A stretch of DNA of 64,000 bases from Hyphomicrobiales bacterium (GTDB lineage Bacteria > Pseudomonadota > Alphaproteobacteria > Rhizobiales > Rhizobiaceae): contig UBQX01000027.1 in the NCBI GenBank assembly GCA_900467685.1, forward strand, positions 1 to 64,000, written 5' to 3'. Positions 26,889-38,134 of the stretch are shown here, piece after piece. Each line of letters opens with the position of its first letter. The first letter of the stretch is position 1. Made by a program: the position numbers and the translations under genes. The notes under the pieces are model-generated. The model saw only the letters and a program-made list of their open reading frames with translations. It was not told the DNA's origin and ran no database searches.

Positions 26889-27385
26889 TTCGCGCACTCC
26901 TTGAAGTCCAGCACGTCCCACGGCGCAAGCTTCGGCTTATCCTTGCCGAAGCCCTCGAACTGATCGATCCCAAGCCCAAGTCCCGCAATCAGGATCTGGT
27001 CGGCCGCGTCCTTGCCCTGCACCGGCAGAAGGTCGATGCGACCGGCTGATTGGCCATAGAGGAAACCCTGCCAGACCGTGCATTTCATGATGTCGCTGTC
27101 GGTCACGTCACCATCGGGGCAATTGTAGAAGATGATACCGTTCGAGGTGTTGACCGGCGTCGAGCCTTGAATATAGCCGTCCATCGACAGCTTGGTTCCC
27201 GGCACGCTCAGCTTGAAGCGATGCGTGTTGGATTCGGCATCGAGGTTGACCGGCGAGAAAGCCAGCTCATAGGCATTGTCGCGGTCGCGATAGACGGCCT
27301 TTTCCTGGGGACAGGCAGCAGCGTGAGCGAACGCGGGCACAAGCCCCGTCACGATCCCCAATGCTGCAAGACCAACCCGCCGCAT
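26885..27385 (-). CDS. Secreted protein of unknown function
   Basis: A 166-residue protein with a signal peptide (cleavage near AFAHA-AACP, residue 22) and four cysteines in the mature part (AACP, FYNCP, MKCTVWQ, FKECAK), which suggests two periplasmic disulfides. I do not recognise a family. Four bases separate the LysE stop from this ATG, and its end overlaps the SDR start, so it is firmly inside the operon. An ATG at 27412 would spoil the signal peptide less cleanly and overlap the LysE gene. Confidence 0.75.
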   Translation of the reverse strand: MRRVGLAALGIVTGLVPAFAHAAACPQEKAVYRDRDNAYELAFSPVNLDAESNTHRFKLSVPGTKLSMDGYIQGSTPVNTSNGIIFYNCPDGDVTDSDIMKCTVWQGFLYGQSAGRIDLLPVQGKDAADQILIAGLGLGIDQFEGFGKDKPKLAPWDVLDFKECAK

Positions 27386-27389
27386 GACA

Positions 27390-28034
27390 TCAGCCCGCCT
27401 TTTCGGTCGCAAGCTTGAGGCCGAAGGCGATGAAGACGGCGCCGCTCGCCCGGTTGATCCACTTGGATGCCTTCTCGAAAGCCGCGCGCATCGCCGGCGT
27501 CGTCAGGAAGAAGGACACGGCAACGAACCAGGCAATCAGGCAGCTGGCCATGACAAGGCCATAGCCGAACTTCACCGCCGCCGGCGTGTCGTGCGAGACC
27601 ACGGTCGAGAAGATCGACAGGAAGAAGAAGACCGGCTTGGGGTTCAGCGCATTGGCCATGAAGCCAAGCCCGAAGCCCTTGAGCGCGGACTGCGGCGCGC
27701 CCTTTTCGGCGGCCGACACCGCACCCGTATCGAGATCGGCGGAACCGGCGCGGAGCGACTGGATGCCGATATAGATCAGATAGGCAACGCCCGCCCACTT
27801 GATCACGTTGAACAGCATGATCGACTTGGAGATGACGAGGCCGAGACCCAGGATCGTGTAGGTGACATGGAACATCAGCGATGTGCCGATCCCGAAGCTG
27901 GTCAGGATCGCGGCCTTGCGCCCATGCACGATCGCCTGCCGCATCACCATGGCGGTATCAGCGCCCGGCACGACAATGGCGAAGGAAAAGATCGCCATCA
28001 GGGAGGCAAGTTCAATGAGATATTGATGCGTCAT
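27390..28034 (-). CDS. LysE/RhtB-family amino acid exporter
   Basis: A 214-residue inner-membrane protein with about six membrane segments. The LysE signature VVPGADTAMVMRQAIVHGRKAA lies at residues 22-43 region (VPGAD...G-R-x-A), followed by GIGTSLMFHV and GFGLGFMANALNPKPVFFF. Members export amino acids or homoserine lactone-like compounds; the substrate is not predictable. It is 13 bases downstream of the MAPEG gene. Confidence 0.88.
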   Translation of the reverse strand: MTHQYLIELASLMAIFSFAIVVPGADTAMVMRQAIVHGRKAAILTSFGIGTSLMFHVTYTILGLGLVISKSIMLFNVIKWAGVAYLIYIGIQSLRAGSADLDTGAVSAAEKGAPQSALKGFGLGFMANALNPKPVFFFLSIFSTVVSHDTPAAVKFGYGLVMASCLIAWFVAVSFFLTTPAMRAAFEKASKWINRASGAVFIAFGLKLATEKAG

Positions 28035-28047
28035 GGCCGTGGCGCCT

Positions 28048-28434
28048 TTAGATGAGAATGCCGATGAACATCAGGACGATACCGAGAAGCGCAAGGCTCC
28101 AGACGGCCGAGCGGATGATCCCGCCACCGACAATGTAAAGCGGCAGATACACGAGGCGACCCACGACATAGAGAATGGCGCCCCATTGCGTCAGCGCGCC
28201 ATGCCGGTTGGCAAGTTCGGCAACGACGACGAGCGCGATGAACAGCGGGTAGGTTTCAAGGAAATTGCGGAGCGCTCGGCCGGCACGTTGTGCCTTGAGC
28301 CCGAATTCAGGCTCGCGGTCGCGGTTTGGCTCGATGCCGCCGACATTGTCGGTATTGGCAAAAGCTGCCTGCGTCATGAGATAGACGAAACCGAGAGCGG
28401 CGCTCCACAGAAGGCATGTCAGTTCAACGCTCAT
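28048..28434 (-). CDS. MAPEG-family membrane protein
   Basis: A 128-residue four-helix membrane protein. The first helix is TCLLWSAALGFVYLMTQ; the loop RAGRALRNFLETYPLFIALVVV carries the N-x-x-E motif of the eicosanoid/glutathione metabolism (MAPEG) family, and YVVGRLVYLPLY follows. Bacterial members are often of unknown substrate. The ATG at 28434 follows GGGGAG. It is the first gene of the MAPEG-LysE-unknown-SDR-lpdA unit, right after the sucB terminator. Confidence 0.83.
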   Translation of the reverse strand: MSVELTCLLWSAALGFVYLMTQAAFANTDNVGGIEPNRDREPEFGLKAQRAGRALRNFLETYPLFIALVVVAELANRHGALTQWGAILYVVGRLVYLPLYIVGGGIIRSAVWSLALLGIVLMFIGILI

Positions 28435-28461
28435 GCTAGGCTCCCCGGAACCCGAAAGGGT

Positions 28462-28497
28462 AAAAAGGCCGCCGGGCGAGCCGGCGGCCGTGTTTCT
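28462..28497 (-). terminator. Terminator behind sucB
   Basis: On the reverse strand GGCCGCCGGC, a five-base loop and CGGCGGCC lead into TTTTTA. It starts five bases after the sucB stop and separates sucAB from the MAPEG-to-lpdA unit. Confidence 0.88.
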
Positions 28498-28501
28498 TTG
28501 A

Positions 28502-29734
28502 TTAGAGGTCGAGAACCAGACGTTCCGGATCCTCAAGGCTTTCCTTGACGCGGACGAGGAAGGTCACGGCTTCCTTGCCGTCGACGATGCGGTGATCGTA
28601 GGAAAGCGCCAGATACATCATCGGGCGGATGACGACCTGACCGCCGATGGCGACCGGACGCTCCTGGATCTTGTGCATGCCGAGAATGCCCGACTGTGGC
28701 GCGTTCAGGATCGGCGAGGACATCAGCGAACCATAGACGCCACCGTTGGAGATGGTGAACGTGCCGCCCTGCATGTCGGCCATGGAAAGCTGGCCGTCGC
28801 GGGCTGCCTTGCCGAGGCGGCCGATTTCCTTTTCGATTTCGGCAATCGACATCTGGTCGGCATCGCGCACGATCGGAACGACCAGACCCTTGTCGGTGCC
28901 GACGGCGACGCCGATATGGGCGTAGTTCTTGTAGATGATGTCGGTGCCGTCGATCTCGGCGTTAACGGCCGGGATTTCCTTCAGCGCATGCGTGACGGCC
29001 TTGGTGAAGAAGCCCATGAAGCCGAGCTTCACGCCATGCTTCTTCTCGAAGATGTCCTTGTAACGGTTACGCAGATCCATGACCGCCTTCATGTCGACCT
29101 CGTTATAGGTCGTCAGCATGGCAGCCGTGTTCTGCGCGTCCTTCAGGCGGCGCGCGATCGTCTGGCGCAGGCGCGTCATCTTCACGCGCTCTTCGCGGAC
29201 ACCATCGGCCTCGCTGGATGCCGGACGGGCAGCGGCCGGAACGGCAGCCGGAGCCGGTGCAGAAGCGCCCTTGGCGATCGCTGCCAGAACGTCACCCTTG
29301 AGAACCTGGCCACGCTTGCCGGAACCATCGACCTGTTCAGCCGAAACGTTGTTTTCCGCCATCAGCTTTGCAGCGGCCGGAGCAGCTGGCATGGACGAAG
29401 CCGGAGCGGCAGCAGCCGGGGCCGATGCGGCAGCGGCGGGCGCCGGTGCGGCGGCCGGGGCAGCAGCAGCGGGCTTGGCGGCGGCAGCGCCAGCAGCGCC
29501 TTCCGCGATCTGGCCGAGCAGACCGCCCGGCTCGACCGTATCGCCAGCCTTGGCAACGATTTCGGAAAGCACGCCGGCAGCGGGTGCCGGAACCTCAACC
29601 GTCACCTTGTCGGTTTCAAGCTCGCAGAGGATTTCGTCGGCGGCGACCGTGTCACCTGCCTTCTTGAACCAGGTGCCGACGGTGGCTTCGGCAACGGATT
29701 CGCCGAGAGTGGGAACGCGGATTTCAGTGGCCAT
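28502..29734 (-). CDS. sucB: 2-oxoglutarate dehydrogenase E2 (dihydrolipoyl succinyltransferase)
   Basis: The 410-residue core of the 2-oxoglutarate dehydrogenase complex. The N-terminal lipoyl domain has its lysine in [11 protein letters not shown] (about residue 43). An Ala/Pro-rich linker at about 85-120, a peripheral subunit-binding domain ([23 protein letters not shown]) and the catalytic domain follow, with SYDHRIVDG near residue 380. It lies 52 bases after sucA. Confidence 0.97.
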   Translation of the reverse strand: MATEIRVPTLGESVAEATVGTWFKKAGDTVAADEILCELETDKVTVEVPAPAAGVLSEIVAKAGDTVEPGGLLGQIAEGAAGAAAAKPAAAAPAAAPAPAAAASAPAAAAPASSMPAAPAAAKLMAENNVSAEQVDGSGKRGQVLKGDVLAAIAKGASAPAPAAVPAAARPASSEADGVREERVKMTRLRQTIARRLKDAQNTAAMLTTYNEVDMKAVMDLRNRYKDIFEKKHGVKLGFMGFFTKAVTHALKEIPAVNAEIDGTDIIYKNYAHIGVAVGTDKGLVVPIVRDADQMSIAEIEKEIGRLGKAARDGQLSMADMQGGTFTISNGGVYGSLMSSPILNAPQSGILGMHKIQERPVAIGGQVVIRPMMYLALSYDHRIVDGKEAVTFLVRVKESLEDPERLVLDL

Positions 29735-29786
29735 TGTCTTCAGTTCCGTTTGTCTTCAATCGAGTGAGGGCGAAGTATTGGGCGGA

Positions 29787-32771
29787 TCAACCGCCCAACG
29801 CGTCTTCCAGGAAAGCTTCAAGCTGCGCGAGGTGCTTCGACATCAGGCCCGTTGCCGGCGAGGCAGCGGCCGGACGACCGGTGTAGCGCACGCGCTGGTA
29901 CTTGGCGTCGATATGGGCGAGCACCCATTCCAGGTAAGGATCGATGAACGACCACGAACCCATGTTCTTCGGCTCTTCCTGGCACCACACCATTTCGGCG
30001 TTGCGGAAGCGCGAAAGCTCGTTGATCAGCGCCTTGGCCGGGAACGGATAGAGCTGTTCCAGGCGCAGCAGGTAGATATCGTCGATGCCGCGCTTTTCGC
30101 GCTCTTCGAGAAGGTCGTAATAGACCTTGCCCGAGCACATGACGACGCGGCGGATCTTGGCGTCCTTCTGGAGCTTGATCGGGCCGTCCTTGATCACTTC
30201 AGCATCATCCCACAGCAGGCGGTGGAACGAGCTATCGCCCGCCATTTCCGAAAGCTGGGAGACCGCGCGCTTGTGGCGCAGCAGCGACTTCGGCGTCATC
30301 AGGATGAGCGGCTTGCGGAAGTCGCGCTTCATCTGGCGGCGCAGGATGTGGAAGTAGTTCGCCGGCGTCGTGCAGTTGGCAACCTGCATGTTGTCTTCGG
30401 CGCACATCTGCAGCCAGCGTTCCAGACGGGCGGACGAGTGTTCCGGACCCTGACCTTCGAAGCCGTGCGGCAGAAGGCAGACGAGACCGGACATGCGCAG
30501 CCACTTGCGTTCGCCCGACGAGATGAACTGGTCGAACACGACCTGCGCACCGTTGGCGAAGTCGCCGAACTGGGCTTCCCAGAGCGTCAGCGCGTTCGGA
30601 CGGGCCAGCGAGTAGCCGTATTCGAACCCGAGAACGGCTTCTTCCGAGAGCATAGAGTTGATGACCTCGTAGCGTGCCTGCGTCGGCGAGAGGTTCGCGA
30701 GCGGAACGTAACGCTCTTCGGTTTCCTGATCGTAGAGAACCGAGTGGCGCTGCGAGAAGGTGCCGCGTTCGCAGTCCTGACCGGAGAGGCGGATCTTGTG
30801 ACCGTCGACGCAGAGCGAGCCGAAGGCCAGTGCTTCCGCCATCGCCCAGTCGATACCCTCACCCGTCTCGATCATCTTCGAACGGTTTTCCATGAAGCGC
30901 TGGATGGTCTTGTGGGCGTTGAAGCCGGCCGGGATTTCGGAAATCTTCTTGCCGATTTCCTTCAGCTGCTTCATCGGAACGCCGGTCTTGCCGCGACGCT
31001 GTTCGTCCGCATTGTCGGCAGCGCGCAGGCCGGACCAGACGCCGTCAAGCCAGTCGGCCTTGTTCGGCTTGTAGGCCTGGCCAGCCTCGAATTCCTGTTC
31101 GAGATGAGCGCGCCAGTCGGCCTTCATCTTCTCAAGCTCGCCTTCGGTGATGAGGCCTTCCGCGATCAGACGCTCGGCATAGACCTGCACGACCGTCTTG
31201 TGGGCGCGGATTTCCTTGTACATCTTCGGCTGCGTGAAGCTCGGCTCGTCGCCTTCGTTATGGCCGAAGCGGCGATAGCAGAACATGTCGATGACGACCG
31301 GCTTGTGGAACTTCATCCGGAATTCGGTCGCGATCTTGGCAGCGTAGACAACCGCTTCCGGATCGTCGCCGTTGACGTGGAAAATCGGCGCTTCGATCAT
31401 CTTGGCGACGTCGGACGGATAGGGCGACGAGCGCGAATAGGCCGGGTTCGTGGTGAAACCGATCTGGTTGTTGATGATGAAGTGCATCGTGCCGGCAACG
31501 CGGTGGCCGCGCAGACCGGACAGGCCGAGAATTTCAGCCGTGACGCCCTGACCCGCAAAGGCGGCGTCGCCGTGCAGCAGCAGCGGCAGCACCTTGGCGC
31601 GCTCGGAGAGTGGGATGATATCGCCATCCCAGACCTGCGCCATCTGGTCCTGCTTGGCGCGAGCCTTGCCCATGACGACCGGGTTGACGATTTCCAAGTG
31701 CGACGGGTTTGCCGTCAGCGACAGGTGAACCTTGTTATTGTCGAATTCGCGGTCGGAAGAGGCACCGAGGTGATACTTCACGTCGCCCGAACCTTCGACA
31801 TCGTCCGGCGCGTAGGAGCCGCCCTTGAACTCATGGAACACGGCGCGGTGCGGCTTGCCCATGACGTTCGTCAGAACGTTGAGGCGGCCACGGTGGGCCA
31901 TGCCGAGCACGACTTCCTTCAGGCCAAGATTGCCGCCGCGCTTGATGATCTGTTCAAGCGCCGGGATCAGGCTTTCGCCACCGTCGAGGCCGAAACGCTT
32001 CGTGCCCTTGAAGCGAACGTCGAGGAACTGCTCGTAGCCTTCGGCTTCGATCAGCTTGGAGAGGATCGCCTTCTTGCCGTTCGGCGTGAATTCGACGCCC
32101 TTGTCCGGACCTTCGATGCGTTCCTGGATCCAGGCCTTAGCTTCCGGATCGGAGATATGCATGAACTCGACACCGAGCGTCGAGCAATAGGTGCGCTGGA
32201 GAATGTCCAGCATTTCGCGGATCGTCGCATATTCGAGACCCAGAACGTTATCGATGAAGATCTTGCGATCGTAATCGGCAGCCGTGAAGCCGTAGTTCTC
32301 GGGCGAAAGCTCGTTGAAGTCGTCAACCGGAGCGGCAATGCCGAGCGGGTCGAGCTTGGCATGCAGGTGGCCGCGCATGCGATAGGCGCGGATCATCATG
32401 ATGGCGCGCACACTGTCGCGGGTCGACTGCAGCACGTCGGCGGTCGTGGCAGGCTTGCCTTCGGCGGCAGCCTTGGCCTCGATCTTCTTCGAGACAGCCT
32501 TCTCGACCACGGCCCAGTCGCCGTCGAGCGCGTTGACGATCTCGCCATTGGCGGCGATCGGCCAGTTCTTCTTCTTCCAGGAGGCGCCTTCGGCAGCCTT
32601 CTTCACATCCGCGGCGCTCTCGCCAAGGGCTGCGAAAAACTCGCGCCACTCGGCCGGAACAGAGGCCGGATCCGTCTCATACTTTGCGTACAACTGCTCG
32701 ATATACGCCGCATTCTGACCGTCGAGGAACGAGGTCAACTGAAACTGCTCGTTGGCGTCTTGCCTTGCCAT
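29787..32771 (-). CDS. sucA: 2-oxoglutarate dehydrogenase E1 component
   Basis: The 994-residue thiamine diphosphate-dependent E1 that decarboxylates 2-oxoglutarate. It starts with the family's FLDGQNAAYIEQLYAKY segment. Catalytic-domain landmarks include GMAHRGRLNVL, GDAAFAGQGV, FCYRRFGHNEGDEP, and RPNALTLWEAQFGDFANGAQ. Full length. A strong antisense open frame over the gene (29118-32789, forward) is a codon-bias shadow. Confidence 0.98.
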   Translation of the reverse strand: MARQDANEQFQLTSFLDGQNAAYIEQLYAKYETDPASVPAEWREFFAALGESAADVKKAAEGASWKKKNWPIAANGEIVNALDGDWAVVEKAVSKKIEAKAAAEGKPATTADVLQSTRDSVRAIMMIRAYRMRGHLHAKLDPLGIAAPVDDFNELSPENYGFTAADYDRKIFIDNVLGLEYATIREMLDILQRTYCSTLGVEFMHISDPEAKAWIQERIEGPDKGVEFTPNGKKAILSKLIEAEGYEQFLDVRFKGTKRFGLDGGESLIPALEQIIKRGGNLGLKEVVLGMAHRGRLNVLTNVMGKPHRAVFHEFKGGSYAPDDVEGSGDVKYHLGASSDREFDNNKVHLSLTANPSHLEIVNPVVMGKARAKQDQMAQVWDGDIIPLSERAKVLPLLLHGDAAFAGQGVTAEILGLSGLRGHRVAGTMHFIINNQIGFTTNPAYSRSSPYPSDVAKMIEAPIFHVNGDDPEAVVYAAKIATEFRMKFHKPVVIDMFCYRRFGHNEGDEPSFTQPKMYKEIRAHKTVVQVYAERLIAEGLITEGELEKMKADWRAHLEQEFEAGQAYKPNKADWLDGVWSGLRAADNADEQRRGKTGVPMKQLKEIGKKISEIPAGFNAHKTIQRFMENRSKMIETGEGIDWAMAEALAFGSLCVDGHKIRLSGQDCERGTFSQRHSVLYDQETEERYVPLANLSPTQARYEVINSMLSEEAVLGFEYGYSLARPNALTLWEAQFGDFANGAQVVFDQFISSGERKWLRMSGLVCLLPHGFEGQGPEHSSARLERWLQMCAEDNMQVANCTTPANYFHILRRQMKRDFRKPLILMTPKSLLRHKRAVSQLSEMAGDSSFHRLLWDDAEVIKDGPIKLQKDAKIRRVVMCSGKVYYDLLEEREKRGIDDIYLLRLEQLYPFPAKALINELSRFRNAEMVWCQEEPKNMGSWSFIDPYLEWVLAHIDAKYQRVRYTGRPAAASPATGLMSKHLAQLEAFLEDALGG

Positions 32772-32848
32772 GGTTTCATGCGGGCTTAGGCCCGCCTCCT
32801 GACTTGATAGAATTCAAATGTCCGTGTTTGGCCGTCCGGACTGACGCC

Positions 32849-32882
32849 CGTCCCCGGCGCTGGAAAAGCCAGGCCGGGGACG
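32849..32882 (-). promoter_or_regulatory. Strong hairpin between sucD and sucA
   Basis: CGTCCCCGGC and GCCGGGGACG pair perfectly over ten bases, and CTGG/CCAG extends the stem to a loop of AAAAG with one bulge. On the mdh-sucCDAB transcript it falls 43 bases after sucD. No T-run follows, so it looks more like an RNA-stability or attenuation element than a full terminator. Confidence 0.6.
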
Positions 32883-32924
32883 GATATTGACCAGTGATGC
32901 GCCGCTTTTGCGGCGCGACGGGAA

Positions 32925-33827
32925 TTATCCCTTCAGAACTTCGACCAGCGTCTTGCCGAGACGTGCCGGCGAAGGCGAAACGCGGATGCCCGCGGCTTCC
33001 ATCGCTGCGATCTTCGACTCTGCATCGCCCTTGCCGCCGGAAACGACAGCACCGGCGTGGCCCATGGTGCGGCCCTTCGGCGCCGTACGGCCCGCGATGA
33101 AGCCGGCCATCGGCTTCTTGCGGCCCTTCTTGGCTTCGTCGATGAGGAACTGAGCCGCATCTTCTTCAGCCGAACCGCCGATTTCGCCGATCATGATGAT
33201 CGAGGTCGTTGCCGGATCAGCCAGGAACATCTCGAGCACGTCGATGAACTCGGTGCCCTTGACGGGGTCGCCGCCGATGCCGACAGCCGTCGTCTGGCCG
33301 AGGCCTTCGTTCGACGTCTGGAACACGGCTTCATATGTAAGCGTACCGGAGCGCGAAACAATGCCGACCGAACCCTTGCGGAAGATGGAGCCCGGCATGA
33401 TGCCGATCTTGCATTCTTCCGGCGTCAGGATGCCCGGGCAGTTGGGGCCGAGAAGGCGCGACTTCGACTTTTCCAGCTTCGCCTTGACGCGCACCATGTC
33501 CATGACCGGGATGCCCTCGGTGATGCAGGTGATGAACGGGATCTCGGCTTCGATCGCTTCGATGATCGCGTCCGCGGCGCCTGCCGGCGGAACGTAGATC
33601 ACGGATGCGTCAGCACCGGTCTTCTCCTTGGCTTCAGCCACGGAAGCGAAGATCGGAAGGGTTTCGCCCTTCGAGCCGGTCCAGTTGGTGCCGCCCTTGG
33701 ACGGGTGGATACCGCCGACCATCTTGGTGCCGTAATAGGCAAGCGCCTGTTCGGTGTGGAAGGAACCGGTCTTGCCGGTCAGGCCCTGAACGAGGACCTT
33801 GGTGTCTTTGTTGACAATGATAGACAT
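32925..33827 (-). CDS. sucD: Succinyl-CoA synthetase alpha subunit
   Basis: The 300-residue alpha subunit makes succinate, CoA and ATP or GTP with SucC. The CoA-binding N-terminus ([17 protein letters not shown]), [20 protein letters not shown] and the active-site histidine in [11 protein letters not shown] are present. It lies 16 bases after sucC. Confidence 0.98.
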   Translation of the reverse strand: MSIIVNKDTKVLVQGLTGKTGSFHTEQALAYYGTKMVGGIHPSKGGTNWTGSKGETLPIFASVAEAKEKTGADASVIYVPPAGAADAIIEAIEAEIPFITCITEGIPVMDMVRVKAKLEKSKSRLLGPNCPGILTPEECKIGIMPGSIFRKGSVGIVSRSGTLTYEAVFQTSNEGLGQTTAVGIGGDPVKGTEFIDVLEMFLADPATTSIIMIGEIGGSAEEDAAQFLIDEAKKGRKKPMAGFIAGRTAPKGRTMGHAGAVVSGGKGDAESKIAAMEAAGIRVSPSPARLGKTLVEVLKG

Positions 33828-33843
33828 AGGTTCAGGTCCTCAA

Positions 33844-35037
<1,194 letters not shown>

Positions 35038-35069
35038 GGGAATATCCTGTAATTGATAAAGCGAACGGC

Positions 35070-36062
<993 letters not shown>

Positions 36063-36178
36063 TCAAGGCAGGCGCGAGATACGACCACCTTTTCGGGTGT
36101 CTCGATTAACGCTAACAGCTTAAATTGGCAAATGAAAAATTTGTGTATAGATTTTTCAATCGTTTAGATACCAAAATT

Positions 36179-36223
36179 CTTACGTAAACGTAAGATATTC
36201 TAAATCGATACGACCCGATTTAG
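36179..36223 (-). promoter_or_regulatory. Tandem inverted repeats between zapE and mdh
   Basis: Two dyads lie side by side: CTTACG-TAAA-CGTAAG at 36179-36194 and CTAAATCG-N8-CGATTTAG at 36200-36223, the latter including the zapE stop codon. On the reverse strand the first is followed by AATTTTGG, so it may end the zapE transcript. As AT-rich palindromes they could equally be operators for mdh. Confidence 0.45.
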
Positions 36224-37377
36224 CCAGCTTTCCGCAAGTTCTGCGTGATATAATCCTGGCTCTGCATCTCAAAAAGCCGTGATGCGGTGCGGTCGAATTC
36301 GAAGCCTTCCGTACCGCGCTTTTCTGTCAGAAGCTTTTCAGGCTCGGCTGCAGCCGAGGCGAAAAGCCGCACGCCGTGATCGTAAAGCGCATCGATCAGG
36401 ATAATGAAGCGCTTGGTCTCGTTTCGGTTCTGCGGCCCCATGAACGGGATGTGCTCAACAAACACCGTATCGTAACGTTCCGCAATCGCGAGGAAGTCGG
36501 ACGCCCCCAGCGGCTTTTCACAGAGATCGGAGAACGTGAAGCGCGCCGCGCCCGCTGCTGCCGCGGGCACATGGATCGAGCGCCCCTTCATCGGGATTTC
36601 CTCGACCTTCACAGGTTGCCCCTCGGTGACGACCGACCAGGCCTCCTCGAGGGCCGCATCCGCCTGCGCATTCAGCGGCTGGCAGAACACCGGCAGGCGG
36701 CGTGTCTTCTCAAGACGGTAGTCTGTGCGCGCGTCCAGCGACATCACCGACACATTGTCCTTGAGCATGCCGATAAAAGGCACGAACAGCCCGCGATTCA
36801 GGCCATCCGGATAGAGATTGTCCGGCTCGACATTCGAGGTCGCGACCAGCACGCATCCAAGGCTGAACAGTTCCGTGAAGAGCCGCGAGAGGATCATCGC
36901 ATCGGCAATATCGGTGACCGTAAACTCATCGAAGCAAAGCAGCATCGCCTCGTCTCGCAGCGCCTGCGCCACCGGCGGGACCGGGTCCGCCTGCTTTGTC
37001 TCGCCATTCTTCAGCTTCTGGCGATGCTTGAAGATGCGCTCATGCACATCGGCCATGAATTCATGAAAATGCGCACGCCGCTTTTTCTGGATGGGGGCAA
37101 GTTCGAAGAACATGTCCATGAGCATGGTTTTACCACGCCCGACCTGCCCGTAGACATAAAGGCCCTTGACCTTGTTTTCCGGCTTGCGCTTCTTGGCGAA
37201 AAGCCACCCGAGCGCACTCGACTTGTTGGAGACATGAACGGTCCGCAGATCCGTCAGGATCTCATCCAGCGCATCGGCAACGGCCATCTGGGCGTTGTCA
37301 GCCTGCAGCTTGCCTGCCTCGACCAGAAGGTTGAGACGTTCACCGACGCTATGGGCGTAATCCGGAATCTGTTCCAT
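36220..37377 (-). CDS. zapE: ZapE/AFG1-family ATPase
   Basis: A 385-residue AAA+ family ATPase. Walker A is in YVYGQVGRGKTMLMD (near residue 80), Walker B in LLCFDEFTVTDIADA, and sensor 1 in LVATSN. ZapE of Escherichia coli acts at the Z-ring under low oxygen; mitochondrial AFG1/LACE1 helps degrade respiratory-chain subunits. Location between respiratory operons (sdh and mdh-suc) fits either link, but this is context only. Full length. Confidence 0.93.
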   Translation of the reverse strand: MEQIPDYAHSVGERLNLLVEAGKLQADNAQMAVADALDEILTDLRTVHVSNKSSALGWLFAKKRKPENKVKGLYVYGQVGRGKTMLMDMFFELAPIQKKRRAHFHEFMADVHERIFKHRQKLKNGETKQADPVPPVAQALRDEAMLLCFDEFTVTDIADAMILSRLFTELFSLGCVLVATSNVEPDNLYPDGLNRGLFVPFIGMLKDNVSVMSLDARTDYRLEKTRRLPVFCQPLNAQADAALEEAWSVVTEGQPVKVEEIPMKGRSIHVPAAAAGAARFTFSDLCEKPLGASDFLAIAERYDTVFVEHIPFMGPQNRNETKRFIILIDALYDHGVRLFASAAAEPEKLLTEKRGTEGFEFDRTASRLFEMQSQDYITQNLRKAG

Positions 37378-37422
37378 GCCGTTCCTAAACCGCCTTGGGG
37401 CAATTCCGTTCCGGAAAGAGCC

Positions 37423-37980
37423 TTAGCGGGTGATGCTGATCTGGGTGCCGCTGTTGGTCGAACCCGAATACTGATTGTCGGAAGTCTTGAAGAGCTTGCC
37501 AACCGGGTTTCCGGTGGAATCCATCAGCGTGACCTGCTTGCCCGAAACATCCCAGGCGCGCATCGTGGTCAGTTCACCGACGCACTTGCTGGTGCCGCCG
37601 CGGGAGGCGTTGCCGAACTTCGTCAGCGTCAGGAACATGTTGCACGTCGTGCCGGCAGCGGAAACCTTCCAGCCACCGACCATCTGGTCCTTCTTGATGT
37701 CCATGGCATTGGCCGGCGGTGTCCCTGCAGCACCGGCGGAGGCAACCTGCATCTGCGTGGGCGACTGCGGCGCGGCCGGGAACTGGCCGGGCGTCATCGG
37801 CTGCTGACCGGTCGGATCGGAAAGGCCACTCGACTGCACGCCACCGATCGGCTGCGGATTGACCGGCGCGGGTGTAAACGTTGCGGAGGGCGGCGGCAGC
37901 TGGCCTGAGTCGGACGTGCGCTGACAACCAGCAAGGGCTGCCAGAAGAGCAAAACCGGTAACGGCGTGAACGACGCGCAT
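37423..37980 (-). CDS. Omp19-like lipoprotein, AprI/Inh protease-inhibitor domain
   Basis: A 185-residue lipoprotein with lipobox LAGC (Cys19). A low-complexity Pro/Gln/Thr-rich stretch runs to about residue 90, followed by an eight-stranded AprI/Inh domain with a cysteine pair (TTCNMF and SKCVGEL) and W in VGGWKVS. The order PPP-rich linker, APVN, DP-TGQ..FPAAP, VAGxW, KYG/KFG, CxGEL, W.VxGKQ closely parallels Brucella Omp19, an outer-membrane protease inhibitor, as I recall that sequence. Inhibition of periplasmic or host proteases is inferred. It lies 45 bases upstream of zapE in the same direction. Confidence 0.85.
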   Translation of the reverse strand: MRVVHAVTGFALLAALAGCQRTSDSGQLPPPSATFTPAPVNPQPIGGVQSSGLSDPTGQQPMTPGQFPAAPQSPTQMQVASAGAAGTPPANAMDIKKDQMVGGWKVSAAGTTCNMFLTLTKFGNASRGGTSKCVGELTTMRAWDVSGKQVTLMDSTGNPVGKLFKTSDNQYSGSTNSGTQISITR

Positions 37981-38083
37981 GACGAACTCCTTGTGCCTCA
38001 GCCACCAGCGGGCAAGCTACCCGACGGCGTGATAGAAATCGCGTTACCGTAAGAGATTATGGTTAATCAAGAATAAATCATGA

Positions 38084-38122
38084 CAATAGGCGAAGAAGAG
38101 ACAAAACCTTCTCCGCCTATTG
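38084..38122 (-). terminator. Hairpin behind sdhB
   Basis: CAATAGGCGAAGAAG and CTTCTCCGCCTATTG form a 15-bp stem with one mismatch. It begins 13 bases after the sdhB stop. The T-run that would make it a canonical terminator is poor, but its place and strength suggest it ends or stabilises the sdhCDAB transcript. Confidence 0.6.
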
Positions 38123-38134
38123 CAGAAATATCGA

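Noticed and set aside
26107-26988. Upstream extension of lpdA
   Set aside because: Frame is open but lies over the SDR gene; MSYDVIVIGTGPGG at 26106 with a strong ribosome site is the true start.
29118-32789. Very long forward open frame (1,223 codons) opposite sucA and sucB
   Set aside because: It is a codon-bias shadow: the reverse strand encodes full-length SucA and SucB with every family motif, and the forward product is Arg/His-rich without domains.
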